DNA of 64,000 nucleotides from Gymnopilus junonius. Lineage: Eukaryota; Basidiomycota; Agaricomycetes; Agaricales; Galerinaceae. This document shows positions 12,001-23,348 of this stretch, piece after piece. The notes below the pieces were generated by a model. That model saw only the letters and a list, made by a program, of their open reading frames with translations, had not been told where the DNA came from and searched no databases. The stretch lies in NCBI GenBank assembly GCA_015501075.1, contig JADNYJ010000006.1, positions 124,001 through 188,000 of the forward strand, in the 5' to 3' direction. How positions within the stretch are numbered: position 1 is the stretch's first letter; each line of letters starts with the position of its first letter. The position numbers and the translations under genes are program-made.

Positions 12001-13972
12001 GGCACTGGCACTGGCACCAGCAGGGGAGGCGAGGTGATTTATTCTGGGGATGTGAGGCGGTGTGCGTCGTATTTCGAGAGTGTGGGGTTGGGATGTCCAC
12101 CTGGGTTTAATATCGCGGATTATTTGAGTCAGTAGATTTTTTTTCCTCATTTTCAGGCACATATATGCTGATTTTTCTTGGCCTTTACTGCAGTTGACCT
12201 CACGATGCAAGCTGCTGCCAATGAACAACAGCAACAACAATCAGGTTCTGGGTCTGGCTCCAACTCGCAGACAACAACCGTTCTGGACATCAACTTCCCT
12301 CCTCCATCTGCATCCTCGGAGAACCTCGTTGATGCAGAACTTGGATTGAGCGACTCGCAGCATATACCACTACAAAGTTCCTCCGGATCGTCGTCTACCA
12401 CTGCCAACAACAACGGGAACGGGAACAACCACAGCAGCACCAGCACAGGCACCGGCAAGCTCCTTAACGACGCCAACGCCAACGCGGCGAGCATCACTTT
12501 AAGTACTCTTGTTGGGACGTTTGCGAAGAGCGAAGTGGCGGCAGAGTTGAGGGCGGAAGGGGAGGCGATGCGCAGTGCTTCTAGCGGGACTGGCAACGGA
12601 ACCCCTCTCAGCGTCGGTGGTGAGAGTGGTAACGGAGGCCCGGTGTCCAGCTCTCTCCCTGACGTGGTTCAGGAGACGTCGATGCTCCGCGGAAGGAAAC
12701 GCGCGAGTTGGGGGACACAGTTTAGGATTTTGAGCGGGCGGGCGTTTAAGAATCTGTATCGGGACCCGGCGTTGTTGACGGCGCATTATTCGAGCGCGAT
12801 TGCGTTGGCGGTCATTTGTGGGTTGTTTTATCATAATGTGACGTGAGTTGTCCTTTCTCTTTCAAAAATTTTTTTCCGGGCTTGTGGTTATCATCATGTT
12901 TGCTTCGGGGCTGACGCGATGGGTTTTGCAGGAATGATATCTCGGGCTTCCAGAATCGACTGGGGATTTCTTCTTCTCGCTTGCTCTCTTTGGTTTCTCG
13001 TGTCTTTCCAGTCTTGGCCTGTTTGCTAATGAGCGGATATTGTTTATGAGAGAGAGGTAAATGCTCTACTTAAATGGAAGAATGCCAAAGTTTCCACTAA
13101 CACCCACTCTTCTTTCTCGTCCAGAGCGAACGGGTACTATTCATCATTCACCTACTTTGCGTCCAAGGTAAAGCAGGCACACCTGTAATCGTCTCACTGG
13201 CTCACCTCACTCTCTTCTTCAGATCCTCTTTGACATCCTCCCGCTTCGACTCATCCCTCCCCTCATGTTCGGCGGTATCGTCTATGGGCTGGTGGGGCTC
13301 GTCCCGACTGTAGCCGGGTTCTGGAAGTTCATGCTCACGCTGGTGCTGTTCAACCTGACAACGGCCAGCGTGGTGCTGCTGTTATCGGTGGCGTTTGCGA
13401 GCGTGAGCGTGGCTAGTCTAGTGGGCACGTTGATCATGCTGTTCAAGTGAGTTATGATCTCCTTTTTTTTCTTTGGGGAGCGGATGCTAATTGAAGATAT
13501 GTTTTTTTCTAGTCTTCTGTTTACGGGGCTGTTGATCAATCGCGAGAGCGTCACACCTGCTTTCAGGTGGTTACACACCGTCTCATTCTTCCATGCGGCG
13601 TTTGAGGCTCTGGCTGTCAATGAGCTGAGGTATCTCCAGTTGAAGGAAGTCAAGGTGCGTCTTTCCTTCCTACTGTAAGATAGTTAACGACTAATTTACT
13701 TCGGTTGGGCGTTATAGTACGGAGTGGAGTTGGACGTACCCGCGGCGACGATTCTGTCCGTGTTTGGATTGAGAGCTCAGGTTCGTTTTTCCTTCGTTTG
13801 CTTCAGCTGGGTTTGCTAAGTTCGCTTACATAATCATTCTCATTTCTCCACTTTTGGTTTTGAATTACAGTCGTTCTGGTGGCCCAACATCTCGCTGCTC
13901 GTCATCTTTTTCGTCACGTTCACGACCGCGAGCTTCTTCATCCTGCACTTTTATGTCAAAGAGAGGCGGTAG
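9004..13972 (+). CDS. ABCG-family half transporter with N-terminal EGF-like repeats (ADP1-like), about 17 exons
   Basis: Order of parts: an extracellular Cys-rich region with EGF-like repeats ([20 protein letters not shown], then [12 protein letters not shown]), a membrane segment (about 10880-10947), a nucleotide-binding domain with Walker [10 protein letters not shown], signature [10 protein letters not shown] and Walker [12 protein letters not shown], a Gly/Asn/Gln-rich linker (about 11910-12000 and 12210-12660), and an ABC2 membrane domain from about 12700 ending in FYVKERR, stop at 13970-13972. Exons read: 9004-9258, 9323-9356, 9421-9549, 9611-9706, 10081-10218, 10284-10529, 10612-10799, 10866-10947, 11009-11527, 11669-12127, 12194-12842, 12932-13056, 13125-13167, 13223-13446, 13513-13654, 13718-13780, 13871-13972. 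The layout matches yeast Adp1, a putative transporter of unknown substrate. Odd points: no in-frame ATG was found for the start, intron 2 uses a GC donor, and exon 12 needs one extra base near 12969 to keep the conserved frame, so it is either a sequence error or a broken gene. Confidence 0.85.
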
Positions 13973-14459
13973 TCCGTTGTTGCGCTGTGCGATGCGCATA
14001 GTGTGTGATTGAGGAGTCAACAATTTGAACTGCTAGCGGATATTTCAGCCATGGATTAGATGAGATGTACGATAATGACGATGAAGATAAAGCATACCTG
14101 TCCCCTATCCTCCTCTATCCTACTCCATCTCGTATACACGCTACACGCTACACGCTTGGTTCTCAATTTTTTTTGCTACTAAGTAGGGAAACGATTTTGT
14201 CTTTTCTTGTTGTTATTTTTGTTATCTGGAGCTTGAGCACTATGTAAATCTGCCTTTGATATTATGAGTCAAGTAATAGGAATTGCTTTTTTTTGTACGA
14301 ATGTATATATTTTTGTAGTTGAGAATAATTAGTGGAGGTCTCCGGTTCGGAACATGGACAACTGGGATGCTGCATTTTTAGGCGTCACATTTTGACCGCA
14401 TACTGGTAAGGACTGAGCTGTAGTAGTGAATTAGGGAGAATTTTTGGGACCACGTAAGT
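13973..14459. other. Intergenic region after the ABCG gene
   Basis: About 490 bases with T-rich runs and no coding signal. It presumably holds the 3' UTR of the ABCG gene and the promoter of the next small gene. Confidence 0.4.
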
Positions 14460-15004
14460 ATGACACCCGACCACCTCAGCTGCGTCATGCCCATTCTGGC
14501 AGCTAAGAAGAGTATGGATCGTCCAAAAGGGGCGCTGATTGTGGCTTTTCAATTAGTGAGTCGTTTCGTGTGCTGTTATACTAGTATTTCTTCAGTACTT
14601 ACTGTCTATCATTTCAGGCTTATCGTGCTATCGCTCGCTGGAGCTCCGGCAAGTATGAGGAACTACCACGACCCTATTGCTATTTCTCTGGAGACAACTG
14701 GGTTGATAGCGAAAAGCATGACCCTAGTTCTTTTCCCGCTGACCTTCAACTCTTCACCGCCCAAGGAAAGAAGCCCACAAGAGAAATCGAACGCCTCATC
14801 GAGATGCTTGAAGAACAGCAGTGGAAAAAGATAATTGAAACCGCGTCGACATTTTCGAGGAGGAGCAGGAAGAAAAATCGTTCAAGGGATTCGTCCGAGG
14901 GTGTGACAACGGCTGAAAACGGTGGCGCTAAGGGCGCAGCAGGCGGGGAGGAGTCCGGTTTCGAGCTTGAGGACAATGCTATGAATGTAGACAAGCCGCT
15001 GTAA
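14460..15004 (+). CDS. Small hypothetical protein of a lineage-specific fungal type
   Basis: Two exons, 14460-14555 and 14618-15004, joined by a phase-0 intron (GTGAGT to TTTCAG), give a 160-residue protein. It contains MDRPKGALIVAFQL, then AYRAIARWSSGKYEELPRPY, a short FSGDNW motif, an EMLEEQQWKKI helix and a basic then acidic tail. Similar Gly-Ala-Leu plus FSxDNW wording occurs at the C-terminus of expanded Agaricomycete proteins of unknown function. The usual N-terminal domain is absent, so this may be a truncated copy. No function is proposed. Confidence 0.5.
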
Positions 15005-15104
15005 CCGCCTAGAGTGCAAAAATGAGTTTTATTGACGCTATTCTCTCTTAATGCGTGTCACTTTTGAAAGGGTATATATGCATTTTAGATCCTATGGGCA
15101 TCAG

Positions 15105-15245
15105 CCCTTTCGTCACTTCCATCACTTCCACACCTTTGAAAAGTACTCAAAAGTTTGGGGGGGTATTCTTGAAAAGTATCGTGGCCTCTCGCACTTTTCA
15201 AACTTTTGGCACTTGAGAAAGTGCTGAAAGTGGCGAAAGTGTAAT
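15105..15245. mobile_element. Short inverted-repeat element (MITE-like)
   Basis: The left end reads CCCTTTCGTCACTTCCATCA and the reverse complement of the right end reads CACTTTCGCCACTTTCAGCA, with similarity continuing for about 30 bases. The total span is about 140 bases with no coding capacity. The size and imperfect terminal inverted repeats suggest a MITE. A target-site duplication was not established. Confidence 0.4.
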
Positions 15246-15701
15246 GTGTATTTCTTCTGATGACTTGTTAGCCCCAGTCTAATTGAAGAAGTCATCTAAT
15301 TCTACTAGCCTCGAGGTCTACTCCTAAAATTTAGTCAGTTCATTGGGACGAGAAATAAGGGCCGCGAAGTGCCAGAAAATAGGCAGAAAGAACAAGTTGA
15401 TGAGCTCAAGATGAGTTGCGCCTGGGCTTCACCTTGTGGCTGTGGCAAAGAACAATGGTCACAGTCAAGTCACAGTGACCGCGAACGCTGATGATCAAGT
15501 AAATTCCTCTTTTTGCAGTGCACCAAGTGCACCGTTCGCATCTCGAAAACATAGCCCTCTAAGAGAACATTGTTTATAAAATTTTACATCTCTGACTAGG
15601 AATATAGTATGTACCTACTGTTCCTCTACCATCCTCACCCTGATATCGGATATTACAAGGATTTCGTATTTCCTCAAGCGAAAAGACCCTTTAATCATTC
15701 A

Positions 15702-17268
15702 ATGCAACCTGGAGATATGTCTGATCCTGTAGAAATTCATGGGATCCTGCGACTGCATGACGATATTCTCAGAGAAATATTTCTCTGGAACACAAACATA
15801 TTTAAGACTTTTTCTGCCAAACGACAATACGCCTCGCCTCCCAAGTCTGCTGTGCTTGGCGCGACATCATACTTAATTCACCCTCGATATGGGGTCGTCT
15901 TCTACAACTGGATTACCTTAATCAACAAAGTAACATCTGGAGGGAGGAAGTCCTTAGATGAAGTGGAACATCCCTACTCTGGATACACGGTTCCATCAGG
16001 AGTGATGCCCAATTTCTCTCATTCTTCTTCGACAACCTCCTCGACCAGAACTGGCAAAGGATTGAGCACCTTCAGATAACTATTCTGGGTTTTTCTCAGG
16101 AAACACATTGGGATGTGCTCCGGCAACCGGCACCCAACCTTCGTTCATGTTTCTTTGGGTGGTATACCAATGAATTTCTTTTTTCCCATTCACCTCAACC
16201 TCTCTTCGCCAATTTCGCTCCACGTTTAATTCATTTCTCAATCCAAGGAGTTGCTTTAGATCTCAATATGCAATGGTTGAAACACCTTCGCCACCTTGAT
16301 CTTTCTTTTCAACCCATTGCGGTTGATATCCTCAGAGGGCTCCAATCCATGATCAATCTCGAATCTCTTGCTATCTTACCTGTACCAGGAGATAGTCCAT
16401 TTTCAATTGTCCACACATCGTCTCATTTACCAACATTACACTTCCAAATTTAACCCAGCTAAAGCTCCAATGTTCATCATTCAGGCTCGCGGTAGAGCTT
16501 TTAGTGCACATTAATCCTGCTGATGGTTGTGCGCTTACCTTTTTTAACAGTTACAGGCCGATGGGGACGTTTCAGTGGTCGTGGAAGAACTGAAATATGC
16601 GGGATCCGCTTTGTCCACTTGCTCCAATGTTATCTTCATCCTCCAGCTCTTGCTTTACACCAGGTCTTCGTCCATGTAAGTGCAAAAGGCCTTGGGTTTG
16701 GATGCACCCCACTGGGAGGAAGTGCAGGAGATTTATTTTGGGAATATCTCATAGATCTCAAGATCCTAGGACATCATTTATGGTTCATGGATATTATTCC
16801 AGCATTGATATCGAAATTTGACCTCTCCGCGGCAAAATTGCTCAACTTGGAGGTAGATATGGGCATTTTACAGCCTTCCCAATATTTGACCTGTATGCCA
16901 CTCTTCTTCACCTTCTCCTCCGTCACATCTCTTCAAGTCAGACAGGACGATCTCGGCATTATATTGATTCTATCAACCTATTCTGGTAATCCACGGAGCT
17001 TCGTTCCTCAGCTCAACACCCTTTATGTGAATTCCTTCAAATTATCCGACCCTGGCGCAAGTACCTCCCATCCCTTGCTATCCTTTTTACGGCACCGGAG
17101 AGACCTCGAGTTGCCAGTGCGTGAAGTTGTTGTTTCCTTGACCAACAATCAGGAGGCTAGTGACTTGAAGTTCTTGGACGAGATGGTAGGGCTCTCGGTC
17201 TATTGGTATGATAGAAACGGCAAGGCATTTGAATACATATGCGGATCTATAACTACATATGCCTAGTA
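15702..17268 (+). pseudogene. Decayed F-box / leucine-rich-repeat-like gene
   Basis: The ATG at 15702 opens a frame with the F-box core LRLHDDILREIFLWNTN. Near 15842 the continuation SQVCCAWRDIILNSPSIWGR (typical F-box second half) is in another frame, and further on an in-frame TGA at about 15958 interrupts EEVLRR-SGTSLLWIHG. LRR-like text resumes (LMHLRHLDLSFQP-type, 16280-16430) and again around 16830-17266, ending with stop at about 17266. Several frame changes and stops make a working product unlikely. Intact relatives are adapters of SCF ubiquitin ligases. A paralogous fragment lies at 20116-20457. Confidence 0.65.
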
Positions 17269-17813
17269 CATGGTAAATTTATGTTACTATGGTTTATGGC
17301 TGAAGAATTGTGGACTAAGATAAATATAAACTGGTCTTAACCTTTCTGGATACACCCACACCCGAAGTACATCCAGAACTTGAAGTACTGTAGTAAATCA
17401 CCTAATATCCATTACTGATGGACGTTGAAGAGTGCTCTGGTCAAAGGTCTTACAGTAATAGTGGAATGACAGTAGCCTGGGAGTGTTGGGAATGGCACGT
17501 AAGATTCCTCGTAACTTGTGGTCTAACTCCAACTTACTTATTTATAGAGACCGGACTCGGAGGTGGTGGTTCCTAAACTTGGAGAGCTCCTAATCCCGAT
17601 AGAGACAATTTTCGAGGGGTGCGAGCCCAGGTGCTTTTATACATTTAACTGGACCAGAGCATTAGATGATGATGGAGGAATTTTGCTCGTTAGTGCGAGC
17701 GGTGTTTGACAGTGCCGTGATCGTGACCGGCCTTCCCAGCAACCAGAGTGTGACGCGTGACGCGTCCTGCCCCGTTCACTCCAAGAATCCAAACTCGAGT
17801 CTCTCATTTTCTA
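17269..17813. other. Intergenic region upstream of ALG12
   Basis: About 545 bases between the decayed F-box gene and the ALG12 start. No coding or RNA signal seen; it should contain the ALG12 promoter. Confidence 0.4.
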
Positions 17814-19992
17814 ATGAGTATAGCCCTCGACGTTCTCATTCTTGCTACAGCATGGACGCACGTCGCCCTCGCACCGTACACAAAAGTCGAAGAAAGCTTC
17901 AATTTGCATGCCACGCATGATGTGCTAATGTACGGCGTCGGCAATGAAAATCTACGCAAGGTATGTTTAGCTTTTACGAACAGGGGAGGTGATGAACAGT
18001 TGAGGACTCATGTTTAGTGTTTACTTTGTCTCCGTTTTGCAAATGTGATCTTCAAATTTCGGCTTTGATTCTAATTGGAACGACTCGAACGCGAAAACAT
18101 CGAACAAGTATGACCACTTCACGTTCCCTGGAGCTGTCCCAAGGACTTTTGTGGGGAGCGTCCTATTGGCATACATTTCTGGGCCTGTAATTCGAGCCGC
18201 GGCTTGGGCTGGCCTGTACACATCCAAATTTGACTTGCAAATAATAGGTGTGTCTGTCCGTTTTGTCTTCCAATTCATACTCTGATCTTATCCTTCTGAA
18301 CCCCCAGTACGCCTCGTACTAGCGACTCTCAATGCGCTTACTCTCTCCCTTATCCGCAGAGGGACGACTCGCCGATTTGGTCGCATAACAGGCCTTTTTT
18401 TTGCTCTCCTCACATGCACACAATTTCATTTACCTTTCTGGATGGGAAGAACCATTCCAAACATGTTCGCGATGATACCGGGTGAGGCAGCCATCTCAGT
18501 ATCTCGTAGCTTTCCTCTTTTTGACCACGACCACGCCTAGTCAATATTGCAGCGTATCTCATGGTCGACCGCGCACCAAGCGCAACTAAAGCTTCTAATG
18601 CGGGCATCTCATGGGCAATCGCCCTCCTCACGTCTGCAGCGGTCATCTTTCGCGCTGAAATTTTACTCCTTCTCGCTCCTCTATCCCTTCAACTCCTTTA
18701 TACCCGCCATGTCTCTTTCTTCAAACTGGTTAAAGTGGGCTTGATATCAGGATTAATTTCCCTAGGTGGGTGACATCCACGTTGTTTGTCACTGCCACGG
18801 TCCACGATGTAACACTAATATCTCTTTAGGTGCCACTGTCTTGGTCGATTCGTATTTCTGGCAACAATTCCCTCTGTGGCCCGAGTTTTCAGGGATATAC
18901 TTCAACGTTGTTCAAGGCAAAAGTGCGGAATGGGGTGTACGTCCTTCCCATTTCTTTCCTTTTATCTCACTGCTCACTCTCTCGTCCAGACCTCTCCGAG
19001 ACACACATACCTCACCTCATTCCTTCCGAAACTTCTGCTGGCATCCCTACCACTCTCTGTCATCGGTGTCATCAGTGACCGACGGCGGATATTCGCCCTG
19101 CTCCTCCCTTCACTCTTATTCCTCGGCCTGATCAGTAATCTGGGCCACAAAGAATGGCGGTTCGTGGTATATGTTGTGCCTGTGTTTAACGTGGCTGCGG
19201 CTAGGGGGGCCCGGTGGATGTAAGTAAATATATATTCTATATCCACCGTGGATATGTTCTGATTGCTTTTCTTACAGGGTATCGAGGAGGAAGAACGCCT
19301 TCTTAGGCCGTCTAGCCTTTCTTGCCGCATGTGGACTCATTTTTGTCAACATTTTTGTCACTACGCTATTAACGCTGGCTTCGACGAGGAACTACCCAGG
19401 CGGAGAGGCCCTTTTTACATTCCACCAGCTGTACCCCAAATTCCGAACCTCTCGTAAGTTCAGTTTAGTGTTGCTATATGATACATATTGAACACCTTGC
19501 CATCTGTCAGCGACACCGCACATTTATGTATCCAACCTTGCAGCTCAAACGGGTGCTTCTCTGTTCCTCCAGCTCAACGCACCGCCGTACTATCCTCACG
19601 TCCCTATGAAATTCGAACTCTTTGTTCATCCCAGCCAGGATGCCTATGGGAAAAGAACGGAGTGGATATACAACAAGACGGAGAACCTCTCTTCCTCATC
19701 CTTCTCCTCCGACTCTGGATTTACCCACCTCATCTCGGAAATACCTCCCTCGGAACTGGATAGCAAAGCGTGGAAGTTAATCAAACCCATCAAGAGTTTT
19801 GATAGGTGGTCTGTCGATTGGGAGTTGTTGATGAAGAGCGGGAGACAACGCGAAAAGATGGACTTGATAAAGAGGTTTGATTTGAGGAAGATTCTGAAGC
19901 TGGTCGAGAGTGAGAAGCTTTGGATTTGGAGAGAGAAGAGGAATGAACATGGTGTGACGCGTCGCGTATATGTTCACGTGATTTATTGTTGA
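17814..19992 (+). CDS. ALG12: Dolichyl-P-Man:Man7GlcNAc2-PP-dolichol alpha-1,6-mannosyltransferase (GT22)
   Basis: Eight exons (17814-17960, 18109-18247, 18308-18481, 18541-18765, 18830-18936, 18990-19219, 19278-19453, 19511-19992) give a clean 559-residue frame, a normal length for the family. The N-terminus holds the ALG12 hallmark [18 protein letters not shown], followed by [17 protein letters not shown]. Many hydrophobic segments follow (for example [40 protein letters not shown]), as expected of a multi-pass endoplasmic reticulum membrane enzyme. It adds the eighth mannose to the lipid-linked oligosaccharide on the luminal side during N-glycan precursor assembly. The HKEWRF stretch is typical of GT22 enzymes. 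A broken second copy of exons 2-8 lies at 21640-22930. PIGB and ALG9 share the fold, but the KVEESFN motif context fits ALG12 best. Confidence 0.9.
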
Positions 19993-20115
19993 TCCATGCC
20001 ATTGCCAATGCCAATGCCATTCGAAATTTCAAATCTTAATTTCACTCAAACTTCGAAGTTCAAACTTGCGCTTTACATCACCCTGGCCGTTTGACCGATT
20101 CCCCACCGAGACAAT

Positions 20116-20457
20116 ATGGCAACTCTTTCTACAAGCAACTCCCCGATTAAAAGGCTCTTCGACGATAATCTCTTGGCTATCTTCAAACTGAACGCGGACA
20201 CGGCCACCGAATCGATCGTAACGCGAGGGAGAAAACCTGATAGAGGCCGTCGACCTTTGACTATCTCACACCGGACCTCTCAAGTATACAAGCATTGGTA
20301 CGACCTCATTTTGCAGTCAGCTTCGCTATGGGCAGGCTTGATCGACTTGAACCTCTTGATCAAGTCGAACAATTGGATGGAAGAAGTCCTACGAAGGAGC
20401 AGCACGGCCTCTCTCCATGTCCGAGGGGCGGTGTTTATACACGAGCAAGAAGAATAA
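20116..20457 (+). pseudogene. Truncated F-box-type protein (113 residues)
   Basis: Starts at ATG 20116. Contains IKRLFDDNLLAIFKLNADT and SHRTSQVYKHWYDLILQSAS followed by LWAGLIDLNLL, the wording of Agaricomycete F-box N-termini, then NWMEEVLRRSSTASLHVRG, closely related to the decayed gene at 15702-17268. The frame then ends after EQEE with no LRR region. Position between ALG12 and its pseudogene suggests it travelled with the local duplication. A short functional product cannot be excluded. Confidence 0.5.
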
Positions 20458-20634
20458 TCGGCCAGAAGAATAATACCTCTGATCTTTTCCCAGCTGCTAT
20501 ACTCACGCGTGGACAAATGGACTGAGCTCCAAAATACCTGAATTGTACATCAGCTCCCTATCAGCCTCGGCCTCCTCTTCGTAAATAGGAATCATCCTCG
20601 GAACCCAGTTCTTCCAGAATTTATGTTCAGGCCG

Positions 20635-21479
20635 CTAGTCTCCCCAATTAACGCATTTCCAGTGTGCCGGAAACCAGCCAGCAGACTCCCAGTCTAGAAT
20701 GGCTAGCACCCTTCCTGTCGTCTCCTCGACCAAAATGTTCCTGGGGAAGAGGTCGTTGTGCGTAAAGACCAGGGGGTGCTCCCGTGTGTGCATGGTCTGT
20801 ATGATTGCTGGGAAACTTTCGAGGGGCTTTAAATGCCGCAGTTGGAGGTTCATGTGCTCTTCGTCTCTGAATGGGCCAGTCTTCCCGTCAAAGTGTAGTC
20901 GAAAGCACCATACAGGTCCTCCTAGTATGGAACAGATGGACTTGTGACCAGCGGGAGGCGGTAAAGCTCGTAGCTGAGTGATATATCCTTTGATTTGATC
21001 GGCGACGACGCCTTTCAACTCCTCTGATAGTCGGGTCCATGCATCTTCCAGTACTGATCCCTCGACTCTTTCCATGAAGATGTAGTGATATTCACCATAG
21101 TCGAATGCCATCCATACACGAGGAATGGGAATTGAAGTATGGGACGACAAAAACCACATCGTTGCGGCCTCCGCCGCCATTCGTGATACTTTAACGTAGA
21201 TCCAGCGGCCTAGAGACACTGGTCAAGGTACCCAGTGATGTTAATGAAACGTTCAGTAACAGTCAGCACTGCGCAGCCCGTACCCCGCCATATATAATTT
21301 CGCGCATCAATTAGCCTGGATCGCGTTGTCCAGTATAAATCGTGGCAGAACAGAATAGATCGCCAAAAGGGCGAACTTCGGCGCCTGCGGGCGAGGGCAA
21401 TCGCGCGAGCACGGTCATCTTTATGAGAGCTATCGTCTTTGGGATCAAGAAGACCAAAGAACCATCGAACATGGTCCAT
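20635..21479 (-). CDS. Aminoglycoside phosphotransferase (APH/choline kinase fold) family protein, probably truncated by a TAG stop
   Basis: Two exons on the minus strand, 21284-21479 (start) and 20635-21218, joined by a phase-1 intron of 65 bases, give 259 residues. Visible features: a nucleotide-binding lobe with TSIPIPRVW and YIFMERVEGS, the catalytic motif THNDLFPRNILV (Asp of HxDxxxxN) and the metal-binding ILDWESAGW. These are the diagnostic residues of fungal APH-family small-molecule kinases. Substrate is unknown. The TAG at 20635-20637 is immediately followed in the same frame by RPEHKFWKNWVPRMIP and about 40 more sensible codons to a TGA at 20503-20505, so the usual C-terminus seems cut off by one nonsense change. 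It sits between two fragments of duplicated sequence. Confidence 0.75.
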
Positions 21480-21639
21480 GTTAGTGTTACGTTTATGAAG
21501 CTGGAAGTCGACCAGATAATATTATGACAGAGTCAATTCAGGTTCAAGTTGGGCATGTCATCATCGTTTAATAATCACGTGAGTGTCTACACTTCAGAAT
21601 CACCCTGGTCCTTCACCATTACTTACTTACCGCCAGTAC

Positions 21640-22930
21640 CGTCAAATTTGACGAGAATCCCCCCAGAAAAAATCATCGTACTTATCCCAGCTCATTTTAT
21701 ACTAGCGACCCTCAACGCCTTTACTCGCTCTCTTATTCGCAGAGGGAGAACTCGCCGATGTGGCCGAACTGCTAGCCGCTTCTTCGCTATGATCCACCCA
21801 ATTTCATTCACCTTCCTGGCTGGGAAGAACTATTCCAAACGTGTTCGCGACGATGACAGGTGAGGCTGCCATCTTAGTATCTCTTAGGTTTCCCCCATTT
21901 TGAAAATGATCATATCCAGTCAACCTGGCAACGTATCTCAAGGTCTGCCTGCACCAGGCACAGCTAAAGCCTCCAGTACGAGCATCTCGTGGGCGATCGC
22001 CTTCCTCACGTCAGTAGTGGTCATCTCTCCCGCTGAGATATTACTACTCTTTGTCCCTCTATTCCTTCAACTCCTCCTTATATCTTCCAAAACTCTTGCT
22101 GACATTCCTACCGGTCTCTTTGATCGGTATCATAAGCGACCGGCGGCGGATACTTGCCCTCCTCCCTCCACTTTATTTATCGGCTTAGTCCGTAACTAGG
22201 CCACAAAGAGTGAAGGTTTCATACCAGTCTTTACGTCGCTGCGGCGAAGGGTGCCCGGTGGATGTAATTACCTTTCTTCTCCTTTTCTTTTCGTGGATGT
22301 TCTAATTGCCTTCCTTACCGGATATCGAGGAGGAAGGACGACTTCTTGGGCCGTCTAGCCTTCCTTATGACATATGGACTCATTTTTTCCAACGCTTTTA
22401 TCACGACTTCAACGAGGAGCTACCCAGGCGGAGAGGACCTTTTTATTTTCCACCACCTGTACCTCGAATTCCAAACCTCTTGTAAGTTTAGCTAAGCCTG
22501 CTATCCAATACGTCTAACCAACTCGCTATCTGTTAGCACCACCACATGTCCACATATCAAACCTCGCAGCACAGACAGGCGCGGCTCTGTTCCTGCGGCT
22601 CAACGCACTGTTGTGCTGTCCTCGCGTCGCTATGAGATTCCAACTTCTTGTTTATCCCAGTCAGGATGCTTATGGGAAAAGAACGGAGCGCGTACATCAA
22701 GGCAAAGAACCTTTCTTCTTCCTCCGACTCTGGATTTACCAACCTCAACCAGGAAATTCCTCCCTCGGAACTGGATAGCATAGCGTGGAAGTTGGTGAAG
22801 CCCGTCAAGGGTGGTCTGTCGACTGAGAGCTGCTGGCACAGTACCAAGAGCGAGTCAAGGTGAAAAGGCAGAATTGTTAAAGAGGTTTGATTTGAGTTGG
22901 ATTTGAGGAGGTTATGAGGCAAAGCCAATA
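21640..22930 (+). pseudogene. Decayed partial copy of ALG12
   Basis: The DNA and broken translation match ALG12 at 17814-19992: LATLNAFTRSLIRRGRTRR here versus [35 protein letters not shown] versus [16 protein letters not shown], and a final block matching [15 protein letters not shown]. Old exon-intron junctions are recognisable. A block equivalent to about 18700-19020 of the parent is deleted, and there are several frameshifts and stops. The first exon is not seen. It is therefore a segmental duplicate, not a processed retrocopy, since intron remnants are present (for example after 22270 and after 22480). Confidence 0.8.
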
Positions 22931-23348
22931 GTGAGGAGCTTTGGAATTTAGGGAGACGCAAGGAATGAGCGTTGAGACTGCAGTGTAACTAGTTCCCACT
23001 CATTGTGTTTGATAAATACCTCAAATGCTGGAGAATGTGAATCAGGTTGTCTGCGGCATGAGATGGTGGCCTGGAAAGCGAGCAAAGGTTGTCGTAAGGA
23101 TGTAGGTAAACGTGGACACACACGGTTATTGCCGACTGACCGAAGCCCGTTGCCAACTTGACCTCGACGATCATACTTAGGCCTTCGAACTTGAACTTTC
23201 TGCTTCTTTCCTTTTGCTTGAAAATGGACTCAGAAACGCTTCTCTATCAAATTTCTCCGGCGGTGCCCAGGCTGCATTCTTTTTCAATCATTTGAATAAA
23301 GAAACTCATAGTAGGTTTAGCCAGTCATACAAGATTGAAGAAATGGCT

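Noticed and set aside
12153..12596. Minus-strand frame of 147 codons
   Set aside because: Antisense to the Gln/Asn/Ser-rich linker of the ABCG transporter.
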